From IMG/VR virus record IMGVR_UViG_3300034980_000044, positions 1 to 27,251 of that record: a stretch of DNA of 27,251 bases; one strand, given 5' to 3'. The notes beneath the pieces were generated by a model, which worked only from the letters and a program-made list of their open reading frames with translations, did not search any database and had not been told where the DNA came from. Below, in pieces: positions 16,801-24,043 of the stretch (the first letter of the stretch is position 1; every line of letters begins with the position of its first letter). This stretch comes from a virus. The position numbers were made by a program, and so were the translations under genes.

Positions 16801-18819
16801 TAAGAGTCCATCAGACTCGTTATGGAAAACTACAGGAAAGTTTGTGTTTGCCGTGCTATCTGTAACTGTAGCTTTTGATGATGTACCAGTTACATCCCCA
16901 ACAAACGCAGTTGAAGTTATACTTGTTGCTCCAGTTACGACTCCTGCATCAACGCTAATCGTACCATCTAATAAAATTGCTGATCCCGATGCTGGCTCTA
17001 TATTAATAGCTGCTCCAGAATCTAAAGTTAGAACCCCTGCTGAATCAATATCTACTGTACCATCTGCTGTGATTTGGATATTGGCTGCTGCTGCCGCAGC
17101 ATCGGTGGTAACAATACTCAATGTTCCGTTAGTGCCTGCGGTAAATACAGCAGTGTCGCTCGCAGAACCAGTCATCGTAATGACTTTGCCATTTATAGCT
17201 ACATCATCTACAGTCAAAGCGGTAAGCGTACCCAGGCTTGTTATATTTCCCTGTGCTGCGGTTTGTAATGTCCCTGTAACATCTCCTGTCAGTGGACCAG
17301 CAAAGGCATCTGATGTAACAGTTCCGTCAAAGAAAGCATCTTTAAATTCTAAAGAATTTGTCCCTAAATCTATTTGATTATTAGTTACGGGAGATAATGC
17401 TCCATCACCGATTGTTAATCTACCAGACCCACCTGTAGCTATTGTAATTACATCTGAACCTGAGAATGTAATGCTTGTATTAGTATCTCCATCTCCTGTT
17501 ATACTGTCTAATTGAATGTCTCCAGCATTTGTAATTGCTGAATCACTAAAATCAATAGTTCCCGTAACATCAAAATTACCACCTATTGAAGCGTTTCCTG
17601 TGACAGTGAGGTTGTCAGCAACGGTAGTTTCTGATGTAGTATGACCGATTGTAATTGGGGCACCACTGACAGTGCCAACTTTGACTCCGTGGCTTGTGTT
17701 CCCCGCTGATATGGTTACGCCTCCAGCGTCTGATATAAGCTCTATTGAGTCTGCGCCTGTACCTTGATCTGATTGTATGTAAATTGTTTCGCTTGTGCCA
17801 CCATCTGCAATAAGTTTAATTGCCTTTGCTAAGTTTGCTGTTGATTTTAATTCAACACCACCAGCATCAGATAGAAGCTCAACTGAGGAGGCTCCTTCCG
17901 TAACGCTTGTTCCCTGATCGTTAAAAATTTGTATTGTTCCAGATGTTCCCCCGTCATTGGTAATATTAACGGCATTAGCCAAGTTAGCTGTAGATCGGAT
18001 ACCAATTCCTCCAGCGTCAGAAAGAATAGTGACTGACTCTGCCCCCTCTGTGACAGATGTTCCCTGGTCTGAGTGTATTTTTACTGTCTCAGATGTTCCA
18101 GCGTTGGCACGAACATAAATTGAACCAGCTTCATTGACAGTAGAAGTAATATTGATGTTTCCAGTGGCGTCAATGGCGAGATCTGTTCCATCCCCTTCAA
18201 TTTTCTGATTTGATGCATGACCAAATGTGAGTCCTACATCTGATGGTATATTAATATCGGTAGTGGCTGTGAGATTGATATCATTGCCGCTTGCAATGGT
18301 TAAATCTGTAGCGTCTGACTGAAGGTATTCTCCCCCTTCGTCATAAAGGAACATCTTCCCTCTTGTGTCTGAAAATCTTACAACTTCATATCCGTCATAC
18401 TGTTGTATAACTAAATCTTTGGCATCATTTTTTATCTGAAAAATAACATCGCTGGAAGAGTTGAATATACGAAGCATTTCATCTCCGTCGTCTTCATAGG
18501 CAACTCCGCTACTTGCTGTTCCAGCATCTAATGTAATTCCTCCAGCAGATTCTACATTGATGGAATCAATCGCCGTACCATCAGATACTATATCTAAATC
18601 ACCGTCAGCATTAGAGGCTATGTATAATCCAGTATCCCTGAAATATAATTTAGCGTCGCTAGTAATTTGTGCTGCGGCTGAACTTATGTATAATACAGTA
18701 TCAGTCGCTTCGCCATCAGATATTACCCTTAGTGTAGAATCTACTCCACTATTTGAGTTGGATACTTGAAGCAAGTCCTTATAGGAGCTTGCAATTGTTT
18801 TTCCAGTTAATGTAGCCAT
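13831..18819 (-). CDS. Large modular tail fibre / appendage with C-terminal peptidase G2-like chaperone (1662 aa)
   Basis: The 1662-residue protein is Thr/Ser/Gly/Asp-rich and beta-repetitive. The first 230 residues form a varied beta-rich part. Residues about 236-370 carry three near-50-residue repeats (SDQGTSVTEGA...LLSDAGG). A DLG...EFKD unit at 475-500 and an ASDT...TADGTVDID segment at 551-592 match parts of the 578-aa fibre. Two AELNI units occur at 763-781, and GIGTxxP modules recur near 1135, 1222, 1296 and 1371. From about residue 1469, GADYSEYFE introduces a region like the peptidase G2 intramolecular chaperone of Bacillus phage appendages, with GTTVKLDGNKIV and IGVIRPKNGSSVVIGNAYDG; in that family the domain helps trimerise the fibre and then cleaves itself off. 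A GAGGT site precedes the start. I infer a receptor-binding appendage. Confidence 0.85.
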   Translation of the reverse strand: MATLTGKTIASSYKDLLQVSNSNSGVDSTLRVISDGEATDTVLYISSAAAQITSDAKLYFRDTGLYIASNADGDLDIVSDGTAIDSINVESAGGITLDAGTASSGVAYEDDGDEMLRIFNSSSDVIFQIKNDAKDLVIQQYDGYEVVRFSDTRGKMFLYDEGGEYLQSDATDLTIASGNDINLTATTDINIPSDVGLTFGHASNQKIEGDGTDLAIDATGNINITSTVNEAGSIYVRANAGTSETVKIHSDQGTSVTEGAESVTILSDAGGIGIRSTANLANAVNITNDGGTSGTIQIFNDQGTSVTEGASSVELLSDAGGVELKSTANLAKAIKLIADGGTSETIYIQSDQGTGADSIELISDAGGVTISAGNTSHGVKVGTVSGAPITIGHTTSETTVADNLTVTGNASIGGNFDVTGTIDFSDSAITNAGDIQLDSITGDGDTNTSITFSGSDVITIATGGSGRLTIGDGALSPVTNNQIDLGTNSLEFKDAFFDGTVTSDAFAGPLTGDVTGTLQTAAQGNITSLGTLTALTVDDVAINGKVITMTGSASDTAVFTAGTNGTLSIVTTDAAAAAANIQITADGTVDIDSAGVLTLDSGAAINIEPASGSAILLDGTISVDAGVVTGATSITSTAFVGDVTGTSSKATVTDSTANTNFPVVFHNESDGLLDDTGALRYNPSTGELLVPKLTVAGTTTTADTVTMEAANAVIFEGATADAYETTLSIVDPTADHTQYLINQGGYIPLLAAATTTAITSTPAELNILDDATVTTAELNIMDGSATTQATVTLAAGDGVVISDGDVMKQALVSDFEVYMEANLDTMGSQFTSASSLATVGTIGTGVWQGTAIASAYLDADTAHLSTTQTFSGAKTFSDGVVITTADNSDTLSLISTDADANAGPNLRLYRDTASPADWDINGEIDFIGVNDADQDVQYGTIRVFSADVTDGTEDSDLQIRTMVGGTSHSRIEIAPDSTVINEESLDVDFRVESDGNANRFFINGGDDTVLFGTTTTQTTGDAFAVQIFGTTQAEAGLAITRNSNNNGYPNLAFGKSRNTSPGSFTIVADNDILGNISFWGDDGNDMTSLGANIFARVNGTPGSNDMPTELVFGTTADGAADVTERMVISAAGNVGIGTSAPDKPLHVWDGNAGSHTVNGGTNVLIEGDSSTYLEFATPADQSQGILFADPAGVTGQITYSHGTDDMTITADDNILLTCEKVGIGTTSPDTLLEAESASHAGIQIKTTDANTISYFSAKNDAVAWQFRTDGGSSDSLMMYLDGTGSKMTITTAGNVGIGTDAPAARLEIKQTADDQEALRMSASGGSSSNFYNYIYNSFSGTADASSMQFYVTSGSGARDRVMTLRGGKVGIGTDSPARPLHVTNNENQATVYVNSGSSVSTESALQLESTAENFSGRILQVLTYTDAGSGWNAIYCRGDEDNGGAGQNPIWRVRGDGGTYADGSYSSGGADYSEYFESDSGDSIPVGTTVKLDGNKIVKCEDGDVPIGVIRPKNGSSVVIGNAYDGRWAKMYEQDNYGAYIYEEYTVTNWEVEELVSEAVEGVEAVYETKKYSYHTDRIPEGITPAEDAKISTHGLNGVLYERRIGNPDYDKDREYTNRENRDEWCLVGLLGQIPITKGQPMADNWSKMSDVSDTVEMYFVK
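17712..18129 (-). repeat. Three near-50-codon (150 bp) tandem repeats in the fibre gene
   Basis: Residues about 231-370 of the 1662-aa fibre contain three tandem units with a period of exactly 50 residues. Each has SDQGTS (or NDQGTS), a SV.LLSDAGG core and TANLA, with the third unit shortened. Amino-acid identity between units is high, while their codons vary. Confidence 0.75.
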
Positions 18820-18824
18820 ATTAA

Positions 18825-19271
18825 TTACCTCAAATCAAATGTTTTCACGACTCTTGTTCCGCCAATCTTATCACGGCGCCTAGACCCAAACTTAACCATA
18901 CTGTCCTGCCATTTCTTTTCGTGAACCATTGACATATTCATTGCCGTGGCTGCTACATTTGGATCATTTGAAGTCCCTGCTTTATCTATATAAAGTTTTG
19001 CCTTCACATATTCTATTAGACTGGCGTGCATCGAATTGTCCAAATCTGGATATACGGTTAATCTTGTACTTGCTGTAGTAGATAGAGCATTCGGCTCTGC
19101 ATAATAATGTATTAAAATCCCGTCTGTTACAGCTTCATCAATTCCTTTCCAGTCTCCAGATTTAGAATGAACACTACTTGAGTCTGTACCCTTGGTGGTT
19201 ACTAATGCAAGTTTATCACCTACGATGAACCAGGCAACATCGGCTTCTGGGTGACTATGATTACTTGCCAT
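18825..19271 (-). CDS. Putative head-tail connector/neck protein (148 aa)
   Basis: The 148-residue protein has an N-terminal beta-rich part (WFIVGDKLALVTTKG), a helical segment around residues 84-117 and a basic C-terminus (FGSRRRDKIGGTRVVKTFDL). It begins in a TAATG overlap with the 102-aa adaptor-like gene and is followed five bases later by the fibre gene. Position between adaptor and fibre genes suggests a neck or tail-completion role. No family was identified with confidence. Confidence 0.75.
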   Translation of the reverse strand: MASNHSHPEADVAWFIVGDKLALVTTKGTDSSSVHSKSGDWKGIDEAVTDGILIHYYAEPNALSTTASTRLTVYPDLDNSMHASLIEYVKAKLYIDKAGTSNDPNVAATAMNMSMVHEKKWQDSMVKFGSRRRDKIGGTRVVKTFDLR

Positions 19272-19579
19272 TATGTTACATCCATTTTAAGTATTTCGTT
19301 ATCAATTAGTCTTGGTACCTTTATATAATCTCCAGCGGAATCCATAAAGTCCACCCTGAAAACCTTGTTAATATCTATAGAAGACCCAGTATCGGATAAA
19401 TCATACCACATCTGCTCAGCTACCGTAGTTGCCTTAGCATATTCAACTTTAGTCCTATACATACCAGCCTCCAAAAGGGCGTCGTTAATCAAATTTATTA
19501 AATAAGTTTCAGATGCTTGAGGAAAAGCCTGCCTCACTCTGCTAATAATGTTTTTTATAGTTAATCTTCTTACAGCCAT
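19271..19579 (-). CDS. Putative head-tail adaptor protein (102 aa)
   Basis: The 102-residue protein begins with helices (ISRVRQAFPQASETYLINLI at 12-31, then NDALLEAGMY) followed by a beta-rich half ending FRVDFMDSAGDYIKVPRLID. A helical N-terminus followed by a W-x-D-L and F-R-V strand pair is typical of phage adaptor proteins that join the portal to the short tail. It starts two bases after the 53-aa gene and overlaps the next start, consistent with co-assembly. Adaptor identity is an inference from fold pattern and position. Confidence 0.65.
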   Translation of the reverse strand: MAVRRLTIKNIISRVRQAFPQASETYLINLINDALLEAGMYRTKVEYAKATTVAEQMWYDLSDTGSSIDINKVFRVDFMDSAGDYIKVPRLIDNEILKMDVT

Positions 19580-19581
19580 AA

Positions 19582-19743
19582 TTATCCCATTTCCTCCCAG
19601 TTATACGAAACCCCATTCCAAACCCCTAATAGTTCAGCAGCGTTTTCCCAGACAGATCCCACTGGAACCCAATTTGTTTCTTCTGTTAGAGTAGTTTCAG
19701 TAAAAGTTGTTTCTTCTGTTAATGATACTTCAGTAAACGGCAT
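19582..19743 (-). CDS. Small Thr/Glu-rich protein (53 aa)
   Basis: The frame from ATG 19743 reads MPFTEVSLTEETTFTETTLT, then an LTEETNWVP segment and a Trp-containing C-terminus (VWENAAELLGVWNGVSYNWE), 53 residues in total. The N-terminal half is a run of LTEET and FTETT units. It lies two bases from both neighbours, and without it there would be a 166-base gap in an otherwise packed operon. Function is unknown; a small virion or neck component is possible. Confidence 0.65.
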   Translation of the reverse strand: MPFTEVSLTEETTFTETTLTEETNWVPVGSVWENAAELLGVWNGVSYNWEEMG

Positions 19744-19745
19744 TA

Positions 19746-20993
19746 TTAAGCCCCCGCTATCATTTGCAGACCTTTGTCATAATCAGCCTGAAGTTTTGCC
19801 TGTTGCTTTTCTAACCAAGTGTATTCTGTTGTTAAAACAGACAATCTCGACTGAATTTCAGCCGCATTACCAGAAGCCTGAGATAGATATGCATTTGCAG
19901 TACCAGTATAAGATTGTACCGCTTGAACTTTTGTACTAACTAATGTAGCCCTTGAAGAAATCTCACTTGAGAACCCGCCTATTTCAGCCTGTAATGCATT
20001 GACAGCAGCATTCCAATCTGCTATATGGGCTTGGGCTATATTAATTTCTGTCTGAACAGCACTAAGGGTTGTTTGCGCTTGTTTAATTCTACCGCTGGCT
20101 AATTCTATGTCCTCACTTGTAAGGTCTGAGTCAACATCAGCTAAATTGGCGGCTAAATCATAAGCTGCGGCTGGGTAATTACCATTTATATAACTAATCG
20201 CAACATCTAATGCAGTATTAACCCTTGTTAATCCATCGCCTGTTTTATATTGTGTTTCATCGCCAAACAAAGCTGGATCTCCGCCGTCTGCTTGAAATTT
20301 AGCTACAGCTGTAGCGATTCCATCAGCAGCTGTTTCAAGGTTGCTACTTGAAGTATCTGTATAAGAAGCTATTTCAGCAGCCTCTGTTTTTGCCAATCCT
20401 ATTTCAGTGCCCGCATTAGTAATAGATTGCTTTAATGCACCTAATGCTGTGGTGATATCAGAATTCCCAGCCTTAGCGCCTAATGCGTTCTGAATAGCCT
20501 TAATAGACGCATATATAGGAACTAGGTATTCCGCTTCATCTGGAAACTTTGTTATAGAACTATCGCCATATGCGACAGCTGGATATGCAAGCGTCTGAAT
20601 GAGACCATTCTGTGCGTCAGTCGGAGTAGGGAACATATTCAAAGCATTGCTGGTAATCCACCAGACTGGATCTGTGACAGTCCCATATACCATTTCTTCA
20701 CTATCCTGGGCTCTCCCGCTTAAGGCTAACGGTATCCTTCTGCACGGCTGATCAATTGTTCCGTCATTCCGTACAACGCCTAAAATCTCAGATCCACCAA
20801 TCGTTAGGGTGGTGTCACCACTATCTAGCGTATTAGATGTGGAATACATAGCCTTTTTCTGCTTAGGAATAACACTTAGTATCTCCTTGCCCCCATCGGT
20901 CAAGAACTGAGTGAGTTCTGTTTGAGTAGGCGCACTGCTACCATCAATAGATAGACTGGTAAGTCCCTCTACTTGCGCTTCAAAAGTAGCCAT
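19746..20993 (-). CDS. Adaptor-like structural protein with long helical C-terminal extension (415 aa)
   Basis: Residues about 20-170 resemble the adaptor or gatekeeper proteins of short-tailed phages: LTDGGKEILSVIPKQKK, a beta region ending in TLAYPAVAYGDSSITKFPDE, then a helix opening EAEYLVPIYASIKAIQNALG. Residues 180-415 are an Ala/Thr/Gln-rich, almost entirely helical extension with repeated hydrophobic spacing, ending in LEKQQAKLQADYDKGLQMIA. The extension is unusual in length for an adaptor and may form a coiled-coil sheath or fibre attachment. The start overlaps the stop of the 35-aa gene (TAATG). The function is inferred from motif and place. Confidence 0.75.
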   Translation of the reverse strand: MATFEAQVEGLTSLSIDGSSAPTQTELTQFLTDGGKEILSVIPKQKKAMYSTSNTLDSGDTTLTIGGSEILGVVRNDGTIDQPCRRIPLALSGRAQDSEEMVYGTVTDPVWWITSNALNMFPTPTDAQNGLIQTLAYPAVAYGDSSITKFPDEAEYLVPIYASIKAIQNALGAKAGNSDITTALGALKQSITNAGTEIGLAKTEAAEIASYTDTSSSNLETAADGIATAVAKFQADGGDPALFGDETQYKTGDGLTRVNTALDVAISYINGNYPAAAYDLAANLADVDSDLTSEDIELASGRIKQAQTTLSAVQTEINIAQAHIADWNAAVNALQAEIGGFSSEISSRATLVSTKVQAVQSYTGTANAYLSQASGNAAEIQSRLSVLTTEYTWLEKQQAKLQADYDKGLQMIAGA

Positions 20994-21100
20994 TAATACC
21001 TCTTACTACTAACTTTTCTGCCAGTTTTTTTGGCATATTCTTTTGCTGCCTTTTTCCCCTTTTCTGTATAGGGGAACTTTTTCTTGCCAACTTTAGGCAT
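20993..21100 (-). CDS. Small Lys-rich basic protein (35 aa)
   Basis: This short gene encodes MPKVGKKKFPYTEKGKKAAK and ends EYAKKTGRKVSSKRY, 35 residues with 13 lysines. A strong TAGGAGG lies five bases before the ATG, and its stop overlaps the next gene as TAATG. Very similar small basic proteins occur next to capsid genes in many phages; the role is unknown, possibly DNA or capsid binding. Confidence 0.8.
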   Translation of the reverse strand: MPKVGKKKFPYTEKGKKAAKEYAKKTGRKVSSKRY

Positions 21101-21105
21101 ACCAG

Positions 21106-21112
21106 CCTCCTA
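21106..21112 (-). promoter_or_regulatory. Strong Shine-Dalgarno TAGGAGG before the 35-aa gene
   Basis: TAGGAGG on the minus strand lies five bases before the ATG of the 35-aa gene and overlaps the stop of the 67-aa gene by none. It is the clearest ribosome site in the neck region and supports that very short gene. Confidence 0.75.
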
Positions 21113-21316
21113 TTAACCTAAGTAAACTATAATTACTGCAACTGTGTAAGGAGCCACCTGAACAGAGGTCATGCTCTGGACTGCACCGTTGGTGCTATCT
21201 AGAGTTTGCCAAAAGGTATTAATCAGTTCTGCTAATGTCCCTGTGCTACTGCTGTCCTGTGTTCCAGATGGAACTGTGCCCACTATAATTTTAGTTAGCG
21301 TGTTATATGCTGCCAT
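21113..21316 (-). CDS. Small hypothetical protein of the head region (67 aa)
   Basis: The 67-residue protein has a polar Ser/Thr-rich N-terminal half and a hydrophobic C-terminus (QVAPYTVAVIIVYLG). A GGAG site lies about five bases before the ATG. It follows the 98-base structured gap after the decoration-like gene and precedes the 35-aa gene. No family was recognised; small proteins in this position are common in such phages. Confidence 0.7.
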   Translation of the reverse strand: MAAYNTLTKIIVGTVPSGTQDSSSTGTLAELINTFWQTLDSTNGAVQSMTSVQVAPYTVAVIIVYLG

Positions 21317-21351
21317 ACTATCTCCATTTTAACTTTTAAAAAATCTTAGGG

Positions 21352-21398
21352 CTTTTGGGGACAATCCTTTATACGACCGTCCCCCACCTACCCAAAAG
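21352..21398 (-). terminator. Inverted repeats in the largest intergenic gap, possible attenuator or terminator
   Basis: In transcript orientation CTTTTGGG (21398-21391) can pair with CCCAAAAG (21359-21352), and inside it GGGGAC (21384-21379) can pair with GTCCCC (21362-21357). The two pairings compete for the same C residues. Eight bases after the outer stem is a run of six T (21343-21338). A third small hairpin (AATCC/GGATT, 21403-21416) covers the preceding stop codon. The stems are weak and the T-run is offset, so this may be an mRNA processing or attenuation site instead of a true terminator. Confidence 0.3.
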
Positions 21399-21414
21399 GT
21401 GTAATCCTTACGGA

Positions 21415-21861
21415 TTATGATGTAGTAACTGCACCATCGGCGGCAGATGAACCAAACATCCAATAAGCTCCGTGGCTAAAGGTAAAATCTAAAAAATCAC
21501 CTTTTATTGCGGAAGTACCCAAAATAACATTTGATACCCCCGTAGCTCCATTAGAACCTGGACCGTCATCGCTTGTGTCAACTTCAGTTTCGTTGACCTT
21601 GCCGAAAATAATAGCGCTTCCAGCGGCAATTGTGATTGCCCCTGTCGGTGTGTTTTCTTCAACCCAGAATTTGTAGTTTGTGCCTTCTGCTGCTGTCGTA
21701 GCTGTTGGTAGCGTAATTGAATACGCTCCACCAGCGGAATCGAGCAAGAAGCCTTTACCACTATCTTCTACTGCTGTTAAAGTCACGGCTGCTGTTATCC
21801 TCTGATATGGTGCTAAATACCCACCAGCTCCACTGTTCTGTTCAATATATGCAGATCTCAT
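21415..21861 (-). CDS. Possible capsid decoration or beta-rich structural protein (148 aa)
   Basis: The 148-residue protein is beta-rich: VTLTAVEDSGKGFLLDSAGG, ITLPTATTAAEGTNYKFWVE and ITIAAGSAIIFGKV follow in order, ending near GAYWMFGSSAADGA. The pattern of a LLDSAGGxYxITLP strand pair followed by YxF is common in small beta-sandwich domains of phage decoration and fibre proteins. It begins ten bases after the capsid stop, with AGGAG upstream, which favours a decoration role. Confidence 0.65.
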   Translation of the reverse strand: MRSAYIEQNSGAGGYLAPYQRITAAVTLTAVEDSGKGFLLDSAGGAYSITLPTATTAAEGTNYKFWVEENTPTGAITIAAGSAIIFGKVNETEVDTSDDGPGSNGATGVSNVILGTSAIKGDFLDFTFSHGAYWMFGSSAADGAVTTS

Positions 21862-21870
21862 TCCCTACTC

Positions 21871-23238
21871 CTATACGCCTTCTAAGTTATAGAGTGCGTG
21901 AGCTTCAGGAAGAGTAACTTCCAGACCAGCTTCGGTTAGAATCATATCTTTCCGAAGGTCTTCATCTGCGGCTTGAACATTGGTTTCGATTTGTGTGTCA
22001 CGGTTTACACCATTACCAACAAGAGGTCGGTAAGCAACTTTACCCATATCAACTACGCACATCATTCCACTGGCAATGCCACGGAATAGCGGTTCCTTCA
22101 CAATGTGAAGGTCGCCATGAATAGTTTCAAGGTTCATTACTTTATGACCAAATGCTCCTTCTCTCTGCTCCAGAGGAGCATTAAGTTGGACTTGGGTGCT
22201 AGCTGTAGACACATCAAGAAATCCTGTATTACCAACTTTATTCAGTTGAGTAACAACAGGAAGACTTGCGAGAACCAATTTCTCTGCGGAACCGCCACGA
22301 GCTGGATCGAAGATTACTTCAAGATCGCCTAAGAATCTGTCGTATGTGAGCTCGGCTGCTGTCGATGAACGATAGTAGGGTGCACCAGATGAATACGAAA
22401 GTGCTGAATCATCAGCGACTGGGTTCGCATTTTTTACAATGTGTCCCACAATACCTTCAGTATACTGGATGCTAGATACCCGTGCACGCTGACCAAACAG
22501 CATTGCACGCTCAATATCTACTTTATGTTCACGAAGCTTAAGAGCCCAAATTCTATCCCATTCGCTAGCGTATCCACGATAGCGGGTTGCGATAGATGTA
22601 TTCGACATTTCAGCGCTAGTCTTGAAGATTTGGGTGTACCCAAAGTCATCTTCGATTTCGTTAGCCCAGGCGTCTGGTGATCCTGTTCCTTCTGCGAATG
22701 CCGTACCAACTACTTGGCAGGGATCATCGTCAGCAAGAACATTGTACCCGCTTACATTTGTGTTTGAAACATCGATGATTCTCCCAGTAAATGTAGATGT
22801 TGCCCCAGCGTCGGTAACGGCACTATCAACTCTTACGAGTGTTTGTGCCCAACCTGCGGCTGAATCTACAGTATTTACTGAAAAGACCATCCCTTTTATC
22901 AGCCAGTCAATACTAGCTGAACCGTCATCAACAACAAAAGCGTAAGCTGTTCCAGCACTAACCGCAGAACCGCCATTCACAGCAGCGGCGAGACTAAAGT
23001 TCCTGCTTGACCAGTCAACCTTTGTGCGGTTTTCTAGAAAGCGGAAAATTGGATCGTCCGTAGCTGCTTTTGCTACCTTAGAAAGGTATACAAAAAATGG
23101 TGATTCTTCAGGTGATAGTTCTGCAACCCGATCAGAGAAATCATATAATCGTCTTTGATCAGGCGCTTGTCCCACACCAGCGGAGGTTGCTGCTTCAGTT
23201 ACATTGCTCGAAAGCATTGTACCTATTTTGTAAGCCAT
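21871..23238 (-). CDS. Major capsid protein (HK97 fold, SU10/DUF5309-like)
   Basis: The 455-residue protein is the major capsid subunit. The N-terminal part has LSPEESPFFVYLSKVAKAAT at 41-60 followed by a W-containing loop, a common opening in this family. FGYTQIFKTSAEMSNTSIAT at 199-218, then an amphipathic helix with LREHKVDIERAMLFG at 235-249, matches the pattern of DUF5309/SU10-type capsid proteins (TQIF, then a K-x-x-D-I-E helix and a hinge). Length is usual for the family. It follows the scaffold-like gene, and TAAGGAG precedes the start, suitable for the most abundant virion protein. Family name is from motif recall; the capsid role is well supported. Confidence 0.88.
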   Translation of the reverse strand: MAYKIGTMLSSNVTEAATSAGVGQAPDQRRLYDFSDRVAELSPEESPFFVYLSKVAKAATDDPIFRFLENRTKVDWSSRNFSLAAAVNGGSAVSAGTAYAFVVDDGSASIDWLIKGMVFSVNTVDSAAGWAQTLVRVDSAVTDAGATSTFTGRIIDVSNTNVSGYNVLADDDPCQVVGTAFAEGTGSPDAWANEIEDDFGYTQIFKTSAEMSNTSIATRYRGYASEWDRIWALKLREHKVDIERAMLFGQRARVSSIQYTEGIVGHIVKNANPVADDSALSYSSGAPYYRSSTAAELTYDRFLGDLEVIFDPARGGSAEKLVLASLPVVTQLNKVGNTGFLDVSTASTQVQLNAPLEQREGAFGHKVMNLETIHGDLHIVKEPLFRGIASGMMCVVDMGKVAYRPLVGNGVNRDTQIETNVQAADEDLRKDMILTEAGLEVTLPEAHALYNLEGV

Positions 23239-23243
23239 TATGT

Positions 23244-23250
23244 CTCCTTA
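23244..23250 (-). promoter_or_regulatory. Shine-Dalgarno TAAGGAG of the capsid gene
   Basis: TAAGGAG on the minus strand lies five bases before the capsid ATG at 23238. It is one of the strongest ribosome sites of the window. Confidence 0.8.
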
Positions 23251-23272
23251 ATTTGGAAAATAACCTCTTATA

Positions 23273-24043
23273 TTATGGGAGTCTGCCTTGTCTAGAGGCT
23301 GACAGAACACGGTCAAACACTTTATCGTCATCAGTGACGACTTGAGCTGGCTGACCTTGCAACACTCCCGCTGACTGCGGTACCTGTTGCACTGCCTTCA
23401 CAGCATCAATTGATGTTTGCCCACGAGCTGGAGCTCCATGGACATCTTTCCATAATTTTACGAGGTTTCCTAACCCCACCGCCTCTTTTGGCTGCGCCGA
23501 CCATTCTAAAAACTGAGAAACTTGATTTTCGTTCATACTGTGTTTAGATCGTAGCTCATTAACGGTAGCGTTTAGGAATTGTCGTTGTTGCGTATCGGCC
23601 TCACGCTGTGCGAACTCACTCCGAATTTGATTCACAGCAGACCCAACGGTCTCCTGCTCTTTCGTAACTCGGTGCTTATACGACGGCGAATCTGGCTTGT
23701 AATACGCATCCCAAGGGTTAAAGTCGTTCTCGTCCAGTTGAGCTGTTTGCTCTGATCCACCATTCGGATTTGCAATTTTTTCTTGCAATACCTGAACTAA
23801 ATCTGGACGACTTTCAAGAAGGTCTCCAATAGGCTCCAATTTTTTCAGTCGACCAACCTCTGATTGAGATCTATCGTACATTGATTGAAACTTTTTTGTT
23901 TCCCCTTCCCAGTCTGGTCCTTGTTCAGGCACCATTTCAGCAACCCCCGCTTGTTGAGCGGCTGATTCCTGATAGGACTCCTGTTCTAATGATGTGTCCT
24001 GTTCGGCGACAGTGTTTTTGATTAACTCGGATTCGTTTGACAT
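23273..24043 (-). CDS. Putative capsid scaffolding protein (256 aa)
   Basis: The 256-residue protein is acidic and Gln/Glu-rich at its N-terminus (SNESELIKNTVAEQDTSLEQ) and contains several helical, coiled-coil-like segments (FQSMYDRSQSEVGRLKKLEP near 52-71, then VNQIRSEFAQREADTQQRQF). The C-terminus is polar and ends VLSASRQGRLP. Size, composition and place between portal and major capsid genes fit a phage scaffold, which directs assembly of the procapsid and is lost before DNA packaging. No protease motif is seen. AGAAGGAG precedes the start. Confidence 0.75.
   Translation of the reverse strand: MSNESELIKNTVAEQDTSLEQESYQESAAQQAGVAEMVPEQGPDWEGETKKFQSMYDRSQSEVGRLKKLEPIGDLLESRPDLVQVLQEKIANPNGGSEQTAQLDENDFNPWDAYYKPDSPSYKHRVTKEQETVGSAVNQIRSEFAQREADTQQRQFLNATVNELRSKHSMNENQVSQFLEWSAQPKEAVGLGNLVKLWKDVHGAPARGQTSIDAVKAVQQVPQSAGVLQGQPAQVVTDDDKVFDRVLSASRQGRLP

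Noticed and set aside
16721-17377. Plus-strand open frame of 218 codons opposite the fibre gene
   Set aside because: It is antisense to the well-supported 1662-aa fibre, lacks a ribosome site, and its Val/Ser/Thr-rich content reflects the reversed repetitive codons.
13831-18819. Diversity-generating retroelement target in the fibre
   Set aside because: No reverse transcriptase or template repeat is visible in the window, and the repeats are regular shaft units instead of an adenine-variable C-terminal cassette.
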